DNA from: JBKJTP01 sp046590195
Lineage (GTDB): Bacteria; Bacteroidota; Ignavibacteria; Palsa-1295
DNA length: 9,603 nt
Reading direction: 5' to 3'
Assembly (NCBI GenBank): GCA_046590195.1
Contig: JBKJTP010000213.1
Coordinates: 1-9,603, forward strand
The position numbers were made by a program, and so were the translations under genes. Under the pieces are notes generated by a model that searched no databases, was not told the origin of the DNA, and was given only the letters and a program-made list of their open reading frames with translations. This document shows positions 1-5,759 of the stretch, one piece after another. Numbering within the stretch: the first letter of the stretch is position 1; each line of letters opens with the position of its first letter.

Positions 1-59
1 GAATGAACTCTCGTCAACAGCCAATGAGCATCTCATTGGCTGTTGACGAGAGTTCATTC
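1..59. repeat. Perfect inverted repeat (28-bp arms, 3-nt centre) at window edge
   Basis: Positions 1-28 are the exact reverse complement of 32-59, with CAT (29-31) as the centre. The arm at 32-59 continues the DUF2851 reading frame, so the arm at 1-28 is the fold-back copy. There is no T-tract, and the repeat begins at base 1, so it may extend beyond the window. A perfect palindrome with a 3-nt loop at a sequence end, inside a coding frame, is typical of a chimeric or hairpin assembly end rather than a terminator. The repeat is certain; the artefact reading is inference. Confidence 0.95.
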
Positions 60-790
60 GAAGGATGCTCAAGCAAGCCCGCTGCGCCAAAGAACAGGGC
101 TTCCATTGTGAGCTTGGTGTTGGAGTCAGTGAACTCAGCGAGCACGCGATGAATAACCCTGGGTGAAAGTATCTCAGCCAGCTCACGAAACGGCTGGCGG
201 TTTTGAGAGTATCCGAGTGCATCGAGCAAACCTGTGTACACCTTTTGCTCCCACATCTCCGATGTGCCGACGACATATCGTGCAACGAGTTCATCGAGTC
301 GAGCTTCTCCGAATCGCTCGACCACCTTCCGCTTCTGCTTTATCGGAAGCAACAAGTTATGTGGGAAGCACGGCAGTTCAGGAGCACGATCGTACAGCTT
401 CTCGAAGAGCTGCTTCCAAAGCGCCTCGTTGTTGACTGCGAGGTTATCACGTAGCACGAGCGTTGGCACATGCAGATGGTCGTTCGCATCATCAGCTTTC
501 TCAAGCACGACATGAAGCACAACTTTCGAGTAACGCTCGTCAGCGTCATGTGAGTGATCGCTCCAGTTCTTCGGCTCGCGATGGAGTTCGACATCCCCAG
601 AGAGTGCGAGGCCATCGATCGCGATTCGAGCGTTGAGGAAGTCGGGGCCGCCGCGATGATCGTTGAAGTCTCCAGAGTGCAGTATGGAGACGGGAGTGCC
701 GTCGTTGAGGCGAAGGTCCTCCCGTAAGAAAGCTGACTGCTCCTGCCAGACGGTATGCAGGAAGTGCTCAGGTATTGTCTGCTTAGCCAT
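14..790 (-). CDS. DUF2851 family protein, 3' end truncated
   Basis: This is a protein of unknown function matching the DUF2851 family, which is found mainly in Bacteroidota and relatives. Features I recognise are the N-terminal HTVWQEQ segment, the block GDFNDHRGGPDFLNARI (about residues 40-56), GDVELH (about 65-70), a VVLHVVLE strand, and EALFFGAAGLL near the present end. From memory, family members are about 400-430 residues, so only the N-terminal 60% is here. The last five residues (MLIGC) and the stop at 14-16 are encoded by the fold-back copy of an inverted repeat, so this is not the natural end; reliable coding stops at about position 32. The ATG at 790 lies 28 nt after pyrF. In the mRNA a 6-bp stem (UUAGCC/GGCUAA, 783-803) would place the AUG in its loop; this may be chance. 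Confidence 0.85.
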   Translation of the reverse strand: MAKQTIPEHFLHTVWQEQSAFLREDLRLNDGTPVSILHSGDFNDHRGGPDFLNARIAIDGLALSGDVELHREPKNWSDHSHDADERYSKVVLHVVLEKADDANDHLHVPTLVLRDNLAVNNEALWKQLFEKLYDRAPELPCFPHNLLLPIKQKRKVVERFGEARLDELVARYVVGTSEMWEQKVYTGLLDALGYSQNRQPFRELAEILSPRVIHRVLAEFTDSNTKLTMEALFFGAAGLLEHPSNELSSTANEMLIGC

Positions 791-818
791 TGATTTTGGC
801 TAACTTAGCATGTTTGAG

Positions 819-1652
819 TTACACAGTTTGAGGCGAGTTCCTTAACATAGGAGAAAGCTCTCTCATCTGCCCGACAAGTTTTAATGCAGCGGCTCTTGCT
901 GCCTCTGCAAAGTCCTCTTTGTTCGAAGCGTTTGCTATCGCGCGGCTGACGTTGATGAGAATATCTCCCTCGCCATTTGCCTCGATCACCTGGGAGAGCG
1001 AGCCTCCCTGTGTACCAACGCCGGGCACGAGGAATGGAAGCTCGGGTGCACGCTGGCGCAGTGCCTTGAGTTCTGCTGGCTTTGTTGCACCAACGACCAG
1101 TCCACAATTCTGCTTGCCCTGATTCCACTCTCTCACCTTGTCGGTGATCTCTTCGTAGAGACGCTTGCCATTCTTGAGCTCGAGATACTCGAAATCCTGT
1201 GCTCCCGGATTCGAGGTCAATCCCAGGAAAAATACAGCTCTATCTTCGTTGCGGAGGAATGGCTCGACCGCATCCGTGCCCATCAGTGGGTTGATGGTGA
1301 TCGAGTCGAACGGAAAGTACTCCTGATACGCGTAAGCGTATTGATCTGAAGTGGCACCGATGTCACCGCGCTTGACGTCACCGATCGTCACGATCTCGTC
1401 CGGTATGCTACTCAGTGTGCCATGCACCGCCTGGATGCCTTTTTCACCGAACGCTTCATAGTACGCGAGGTTCAGCTTGTAAGAACAAGCAATATCTTTG
1501 GTCGCGTCGATAATTGCGCGATTAAACTCGAGAACAGGATTCTCAGAATTTCGCAGGATCTCTGGGAGCTTACGCCAATCGGTATCGAGACCGATGCAGA
1601 GAAGGGAGTTCGAGCGCTCACGGGCGCGGCGGATCTTTTCAGTAAACTTCAT
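819..1652 (-). CDS. pyrF: Orotidine 5'-phosphate decarboxylase (type 2 subfamily)
   Basis: PyrF converts OMP to UMP with release of CO2, the last step of de novo pyrimidine synthesis in the cytoplasm. The 277-residue length fits the longer PyrF2 subfamily rather than the 230-residue E. coli type. Visible motifs are CIGLDTD (19-25), YKLNLAYYEAFG (58-69) with the conserved Lys, the catalytic block GDVKRGDIGATS (91-102) holding Asp92, Lys94 and Asp97, ITINPLMGTD (118-127), LTSNPGA (145-151), a VVGATKP strand and the phosphate-binding LVPGVGTQGG near the C-terminus. All key residues are intact. The ATG at 1652 gives the usual N-terminus, with no clear Shine-Dalgarno. It follows the ROK gene after 73 nt and precedes the DUF2851 gene by 28 nt, so it may share their transcript or use the box at 1697-1704. 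Confidence 0.95.
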   Translation of the reverse strand: MKFTEKIRRARERSNSLLCIGLDTDWRKLPEILRNSENPVLEFNRAIIDATKDIACSYKLNLAYYEAFGEKGIQAVHGTLSSIPDEIVTIGDVKRGDIGATSDQYAYAYQEYFPFDSITINPLMGTDAVEPFLRNEDRAVFFLGLTSNPGAQDFEYLELKNGKRLYEEITDKVREWNQGKQNCGLVVGATKPAELKALRQRAPELPFLVPGVGTQGGSLSQVIEANGEGDILINVSRAIANASNKEDFAEAARAAALKLVGQMRELSPMLRNSPQTV

Positions 1653-1696
1653 TCCGAATCAGCAGTGAGTTGGTCTGTGGTGAGTTTTAACTCCTG

Positions 1697-1704
1697 CAAA
1701 ATTA
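1697..1704 (-). promoter_or_regulatory. Possible Bacteroidota-type -7 box (TAATTTTG) for pyrF
   Basis: On the minus strand the 73-nt gap between the ROK gene and pyrF contains TAATTTTG, a full match to the TAnnTTTG -7 consensus. It lies about 45 nt before the pyrF ATG. The nearest upstream TTG is only 14 nt away, shorter than the usual 17-23 nt spacing, so a proper -33 element is not seen. A box with six fixed bases occurs by chance a few times in 10 kb, so this is weak. Confidence 0.3.
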
Positions 1705-1725
1705 CGACTGAACGGCCGCAACATT

Positions 1726-2706
1726 TCAGTTACCTTCGGTACGCTCTGTGTGCTTCCTGGATTCAGCGACAGCCAACATTGCGGCTCCCATTACGCCGGC
1801 GTCATTGGAGAACTCTGCAGGAAGAATACTTACATGCTCCCGCTGATTCTCGAGCACATGCTCCCGGAGCATGGCTCTTGCTGGCGCTAAGATATAATCT
1901 CCGGCTTGAGCCACTCCACCGCCAACCACAAACGTATGCAGGTCAAGAAACTTTGCCACGCTGCTAAAAGCAAATCCTAGGCGTTTACCCGCGGTGGCAA
2001 GCTGCTGCTCCGCGAAGGAATCCCCGTGCTCCGCTGCTTCTGCGATGGTTTTGGGCTCTAATGGGCGAGCTGCGTACTTCAGGATCGAATCAGCACCTCT
2101 GTCTAGCTCACTCTCTACGGCCCTACTGAAGTAGCCCTGTCCGAGATAAGCCTCAATGCAGCCACGCGAGCCGCATGCACACTTAGGGCCCTGAATATCG
2201 ATCGAGAGATGCCCGAACTCCCCTGCTCCGCCGCTCGTCCCACGATAGAGCTGGCCGTTCAACCATAGCCCTCCGCCTACACCAGTGCCTAGCGTAGCGA
2301 GCATGAAGTTATCAATGCCGCGAGCCGCGCCTAGCATCGCTTCGGCTACTGTCGCAACGTTCGCATCATTGTCTACCTCAACCCTTACATCACCCGGCAG
2401 TTGAGAAGCAAGCATGTCGCGCAGTGGCTCCTCTTTCCATCCGAGCAGATTAGGTGGATATTGAACGAGTGATCGGTCTCCACTCATTGCTCCGGGTACA
2501 CCAACACCTACAAGATCGATCGAATACTCATCGATCCAAAGCTTGATCCGTTCGGCGATACGGATTGCAAGTCGGTGCGCTGGGTCGGGCTGTGTGGAAC
2601 TTGCGTCGGTAGGAAAAGCGCTGCGGCTAATGACGGACGCAGCCTCAACATCGATCACAGCAAGCTTCACACTCGTGCCGCCGATATCAACGCCGATAGC
2701 CTTCAC
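1726..2706 (-). CDS. ROK family sugar kinase, probable glucokinase
   Basis: A cytoplasmic ATP-dependent sugar kinase of the ROK family, probably phosphorylating glucose to glucose 6-phosphate; the exact sugar cannot be fixed from sequence. Counting from the GTG at 2706 (326 residues), the ATP-binding block IGVDIGGTSVKLAVID is at 4-19, the catalytic DNDANVA at 112-118 (Asp114), LGTGVGGG at 139-146, and the ROK zinc motif GHLSIDIQGPKCACGSRGC at 165-183 with His166, Cys176, Cys178 and Cys183. It lacks an N-terminal helix-turn-helix domain, so it is a kinase rather than a NagC/XylR-type repressor. An ATG at 2760 would add 18 basic residues but overlaps the septum gene by 38 nt. The GTG gives the family's normal N-terminus and a 16-nt gap, so I prefer it. 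With pfkA nearby it suits glycolysis. Confidence 0.88.
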   Translation of the reverse strand: MKAIGVDIGGTSVKLAVIDVEAASVISRSAFPTDASSTQPDPAHRLAIRIAERIKLWIDEYSIDLVGVGVPGAMSGDRSLVQYPPNLLGWKEEPLRDMLASQLPGDVRVEVDNDANVATVAEAMLGAARGIDNFMLATLGTGVGGGLWLNGQLYRGTSGGAGEFGHLSIDIQGPKCACGSRGCIEAYLGQGYFSRAVESELDRGADSILKYAARPLEPKTIAEAAEHGDSFAEQQLATAGKRLGFAFSSVAKFLDLHTFVVGGGVAQAGDYILAPARAMLREHVLENQREHVSILPAEFSNDAGVMGAAMLAVAESRKHTERTEGN

Positions 2707-2722
2707 AGACTTCTTGGGGTAA

Positions 2723-3061
2723 TTACTTTTTCTTCTCGAGGCGGAAGATGGTCTCCCCATCTTTCTTCATGTTGTATCGCTCGCGTGCGATACGCTCGAT
2801 CGTCGCAGCATCCTCATTTTTTAGGCGGCCAACCTGCTCCTTGAGATGTGCTTCTTCCACCGCCATCGTAGCTTCGATCTCTGTGAGATCAGATATCTCT
2901 GAACTCAGTGCGATGTGGCGCCAAATGCCCTTGTTCGCAAAGAGTAGAGTCATGCAAAGCACGACGAGCACTGAACTCAGAAGCAGAAGCTTCGGCTTGC
3001 GCAGGATCTTGCGAATGCGCTTCTTAAGTGCGCTGGGTTGAGGAGCGGCAGTCTGGGCCAT
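2723..3061 (-). CDS. Septum formation initiator, DivIC/FtsB family
   Basis: A small bitopic membrane protein of the divisome; family members pair with FtsL-like partners to activate septal wall synthesis. With the ATG at 3061 it is 112 residues: a basic cytoplasmic N-terminus (KKRIRKILRKPK, about 13-24), one membrane helix (about 24-43, LLLLSSVLVVLCMTLLF), then a coiled coil (about 48-85), and the family's C-terminal signature IARERYNMKKDGETIFRL (about 91-108). A TTG at 3106 would add 15 residues without improving the fit. There is no Shine-Dalgarno, as is common in Bacteroidota. It is followed 16 nt later by the ROK kinase GTG. The family assignment is firm; naming it FtsB or DivIC specifically is not possible from sequence alone. 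Confidence 0.88.
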   Translation of the reverse strand: MAQTAAPQPSALKKRIRKILRKPKLLLLSSVLVVLCMTLLFANKGIWRHIALSSEISDLTEIEATMAVEEAHLKEQVGRLKNEDAATIERIARERYNMKKDGETIFRLEKKK

Positions 3062-3259
3062 GATATAGATCGAAGAGCGGGATAATCCGATACACAACGC
3101 ACGCAATACAGGTCGGGCTCAGCAGCAAAAGAACACAAAGAACATAATGAATACATTACCCACCTTCCAAATGTTCGCAAATTCGAGGGTGCTAAATGTA
3201 TAATTACAGAAATCCTTGGTTATCTTGCGTGAGTAGGAGCGCTCGAAAGCTTCAGAGAA
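3062..3259. other. Intergenic gap with three degenerate 9-mers
   Basis: This 198-nt gap upstream of the septum gene is AT-rich between about 3128 and 3220. It contains three consecutive 9-mers: AAAGAACAC (3128-3136), AAAGAACAT (3137-3145) and AATGAATAC (3146-3154). No good promoter pair is visible, though the septum gene promoter would be expected here. A weak imperfect palindrome, TGTATAATTACA, lies near 3197-3208. Confidence 0.5.
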
Positions 3260-3589
3260 TCAAGGCCCGGTAGATCGGTGCCCTGCCTTTATAGCATAGA
3301 TGATGATCGCGAAACGAAGCAACGCCTGGAAGCTCGATAGCCGAGCGGTCTCAGAAGCGCATGATTCGATATCCATCGAGATCGTTTGAAGCAGATCTTC
3401 GAGCTGAGGTTCGGGGTTGGAGACGAGTAATCGTTTTGTCTCCGACTTCCACTCATCGGGCAACGATCGTACGTGCGAAAGAAGTATCGAGAGATGGTAC
3501 TCCGGCTGAGCATGTTCAACATGCACCGCGGCCTTCGCTGCGATAATATTAGATTGAACCTGCTCGAGAAATTGGGGAGGATCGAACAC
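3260..3589 (-). CDS. Hypothetical protein, 109 residues
   Basis: I do not recognise this protein. It starts at a GTG (3589); a TAA lies 12 codons upstream in frame and the next in-frame ATG is deep inside, so GTG (or an upstream CTG) is the only reasonable start. It looks like a soluble, mostly helical protein: an acidic to neutral N-terminus (FLEQVQSNIIAAKAAV), a middle LLSHVRSLPDEW, and a hydrophobic C-terminal helix (ALLRFAIIIYAIKAG, about 88-102) that could be buried or membrane-associated. Its composition is protein-like, whereas the competing frames here are rich in Arg, Cys and Trp. It lies on the same strand between the epimerase-like gene and the septum gene, 198 nt before the latter. 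Moderate confidence that it is a gene; no function proposed. Confidence 0.5.
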   Translation of the reverse strand: MFDPPQFLEQVQSNIIAAKAAVHVEHAQPEYHLSILLSHVRSLPDEWKSETKRLLVSNPEPQLEDLLQTISMDIESCASETARLSSFQALLRFAIIIYAIKAGHRSTGP

Positions 3590-3780
3590 TGGAGTCGGAA
3601 TTGCCAGCGTACTGGTAGGATATTAGGTACGACGCTCCACCATACGTTCCATGAACCACAGCGAACAAGACTTCCAGAAGAGTTTGAGATGACCAGTCTC
3701 CACATAAGCTCACGAGATAAGCTCATCAGCAAGTTTACTCTTGAAACACCAGACTCGCCGAACGCGCGTCTATGAGTCAA
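3590..3780 (-). other. Gap with possible decayed coding sequence
   Basis: 191 nt separate the epimerase-like gene from the 109-residue protein. In the frame of that protein, translation gives protein-like stretches (KSKLADELIS, then AYVETGHLKLFWKSC, then WFMERMVERRT) interrupted by a TGA and a TAA. This could be eroded 5' coding sequence of a once longer gene, or chance. The alternative open frame through here is Arg/Trp/Cys-rich and not convincing. No promoter or terminator is clear. Confidence 0.25.
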
Positions 3781-4728
3781 TCATAACTTCCTACCCATCT
3801 TCGGTATCACATCTCGGAGCGCCGATTCAAGTGTTGTGTACTTAAACTTGTAGCCTAGCTCTTGCAGGACGCGAGGCATGACCCGCTTGCCATGCGTGAT
3901 CACTGGCGCGGCTTCACCTAAGCCAAGCGAGGTCATCCACTCTGGCAGTTTGAACCACGATTTGCGTCCCATCACACGGCCGATCGTTTCAGCGAGCTGC
4001 GTTCCTGTCGCTGGTTCTGGTGATGTTACGTTGATCGCAGTATTAAGCTTGTCATTCTCGAGCGCGATCAAGATGATCTCCACCACATCATCGATGTGGA
4101 TCCAGGAGAACCACTGCGTACCAGGCTCAATGTGCCCGCCAAAACCCATCTTGAACGGACGAACCATCTTACGCAATCCGCCATCATCTTCGCTAAAGAC
4201 AAGCCCCATGCGAAGTGGCACAACGCGGATATCCATGAACTCCGCCTGCTTGGCTTCAAGCTCCCAGCCGAAGCATACCTGCGCAAAGTAATCGTTGCCC
4301 GAGTGCGATGACTCGATCATAACATCATTCATGTCGCCGTCAAAGCCGTAATAGCCGATCGCTGACGCGCTGATCAGGACCGACGGCTTGGTCTCTGAAC
4401 GACGAATTGCGTTAACGATACGTCGTGTACCGACAACGCGGCTATCATATATATCCTGCTTGAAATCCTCAGACCAGCGATGCTCGAGGATCGGCTGTCC
4501 AGCAAGGTTGATCACTGCATGAGCACCGTTGAACTCGAACTCCCAATCGCCGCGCTCCGTAGCGCTCCAGATCACATACTTCTTCGCGCCAGGCACGAGC
4601 GGCTCAGCTGTTTCGGGACTCCGCGACAGCACTACCACTTCATATCCGCGAGATACGAGATGCGGCATGAGTCTTCTGCCGATAAGCCCGGTCGCACCGG
4701 TCATGACGATCTTCTTAACTTCGGCCAC
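3781..4728 (-). CDS. TIGR01777 family epimerase-like oxidoreductase (YfcH type)
   Basis: A cytoplasmic NAD(P)-binding protein of the extended short-chain dehydrogenase/reductase superfamily. The true substrate of this subfamily is not established. The Rossmann glycine motif GATGLIG is at 11-17, NLAGQPI at 74-80, the catalytic-region block SASAIGYYG at 120-128 holds the Tyr of the active site, and FSWIHIDDVV at 207-216 is typical of the family. The C-terminal segment from about 260 to 312, including GKRVMPRVLQELGYKF, matches the DUF1731 domain found on these proteins. Its length (315) is normal. The start is a GTG at 4728, giving the expected AEVKKIVMTGATG N-terminus; the first ATG would remove the first beta strand. 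It begins 5 nt after the pfkA stop, so co-transcription with pfkA is very likely. Confidence 0.9.
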   Translation of the reverse strand: MAEVKKIVMTGATGLIGRRLMPHLVSRGYEVVVLSRSPETAEPLVPGAKKYVIWSATERGDWEFEFNGAHAVINLAGQPILEHRWSEDFKQDIYDSRVVGTRRIVNAIRRSETKPSVLISASAIGYYGFDGDMNDVMIESSHSGNDYFAQVCFGWELEAKQAEFMDIRVVPLRMGLVFSEDDGGLRKMVRPFKMGFGGHIEPGTQWFSWIHIDDVVEIILIALENDKLNTAINVTSPEPATGTQLAETIGRVMGRKSWFKLPEWMTSLGLGEAAPVITHGKRVMPRVLQELGYKFKYTTLESALRDVIPKMGRKL

Positions 4729-4733
4729 GCGTA

Positions 4734-5693
4734 CTACATTAATAAATGACTAAGCTCGATCAAGGCATTATCGATCGGCTTCTGCTTCTCCCATGTCTCG
4801 TGGATCGGTGTCATCGAAAGTTTTCCACCAAGCTCCCCCATCATCACACCTTTTTCACCGCTCAGTAGTGCATCGATGGCAGCAGCGCCAAGCTTACTTG
4901 CGAGGATGCGGTCACGAGCTGTCGGCGATCCACCACGTTGGATATGACCGATGATCGTGACACGATAGTCTAATCCGTTGACAGCTTTGACCTGCTCGGC
5001 CAGATCGATCGCTCCGTGACCCTTACCTTCGGCAACTACGATGACGTTCGAACGCTTGCTCGCTTTCTGTCTTGCGAAGAGATCGAGCAAGACAGAGAGT
5101 TGCGTGTTGGATTCGGGTATCGCGATGTACTCCGCGCCGCAACTCAGCCCGACTTCGAGCGCAATGAAGCCGGAGGAGCGGCCCATTACTTCGATGTAAA
5201 AAGTACGCTCGAGCGCATCCGCCGTGTCGCGGATCTTATCAATGTTATAGAGCGCGGTGTTGATCGCGGTGTCGTAACCGATCGTGTAGTCGGTGCCGTA
5301 AAGATCGTTATCGATCGTGCCCGGGCATCCGATGATCGGATAGCCATACTCCTGCTGAAAGATCGTACCGCCTTGGAAACTGCCGTTACCACCGATGACG
5401 ACAAGTGCGTCGATCTCCATGCGGTCCATCGTCTGCGCGGCGACGTGGCGGCCTTCTTTCGTTCTGAATTCTTCGCATCGCGCGGTCTTTAGCACCGTGC
5501 CGCCATGCTGTATGATGTTCGAAACGGAGAAGCTTTCGAGCTCCTCAACATCGTTCTTGATCAATCCCTGATAACCATGACGTATGCCCACCATGCGAAT
5601 GCCACGGTTGATACCTGTGCGGACAACGGCCCGAATGCAAGCATTCATGCCTGGCGAATCACCGCCGCTGGTAAGAACTCCTATGGTGTGGAT
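4734..5693 (-). CDS. pfkA: ATP-dependent 6-phosphofructokinase with non-ATG start
   Basis: PfkA phosphorylates fructose 6-phosphate to fructose 1,6-bisphosphate, the committed step of glycolysis. The conserved N-terminus IGVLTSGGDSPGMNACIR is encoded in frame upstream of the first ATG (5648), so a 304-residue protein from that ATG would lack the GGD nucleotide-binding loop. No ATG, GTG or TTG exists between the in-frame TAA (5715-5717) and this motif. Candidates are ATC at 5693 (319 residues, aligned exactly with Met1 of the 319-residue Geobacillus enzyme) or CTG at 5702 (322 residues). Other motifs, counting from 5693: GGNGS (101-105), PGTIDND (124-130, catalytic Asp128), then MGRSSGFIAL and GHIQRGGSPTARDR. 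Gly104 and Gly125, where PPi enzymes carry Asp and Lys, indicate ATP use. Asn103 replaces the usual metal-binding Asp. It lies 66 nt after the RNase gene. Confidence 0.92.
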   Translation of the reverse strand: MHTIGVLTSGGDSPGMNACIRAVVRTGINRGIRMVGIRHGYQGLIKNDVEELESFSVSNIIQHGGTVLKTARCEEFRTKEGRHVAAQTMDRMEIDALVVIGGNGSFQGGTIFQQEYGYPIIGCPGTIDNDLYGTDYTIGYDTAINTALYNIDKIRDTADALERTFYIEVMGRSSGFIALEVGLSCGAEYIAIPESNTQLSVLLDLFARQKASKRSNVIVVAEGKGHGAIDLAEQVKAVNGLDYRVTIIGHIQRGGSPTARDRILASKLGAAAIDALLSGEKGVMMGELGGKLSMTPIHETWEKQKPIDNALIELSHLLM

Positions 5694-5711
5694 GGAAGAC
5701 AGTGGGTTTGG

Positions 5712-5746
5712 GAATTATGAGTGTTGAGTTCTGAATGCTGAATCGT
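5712..5746. repeat. Degenerate heptamer tandem repeat, five units
   Basis: On the plus strand five consecutive 7-mers read GAATTAT, GAGTGTT, GAGTTCT, GAATGCT, GAATCGT, consensus GARTNNT. They occupy most of the gap between the RNase gene stop (5760) and the pfkA N-terminus. The array supplies the TAA that closes the pfkA frame upstream. Similar degenerate heptamers are common in intergenic DNA of several bacterial phyla; I have no copy number for this genome. Confidence 0.75.
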
Positions 5747-5759
5747 TCAGTGCAAATTC

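Noticed and set aside
1493..1500. TATCTTTG promoter-like box on the plus strand
   Set aside because: It is inside pyrF, antisense, and such boxes occur by chance a few times per 10 kb.
1422..1967. 181-residue plus-strand open frame
   Set aside because: It lies antisense across the pyrF start and the ROK 3' end and has shadow-like composition.
3289..3780. 163-residue minus-strand open frame
   Set aside because: Rich in Arg, Ser, Trp and Cys with no recognisable domain; it overlaps the more protein-like 109-residue frame.
5016..5492. 158-residue plus-strand open frame
   Set aside because: It is antisense to the conserved core of pfkA; its sequence has no family features.
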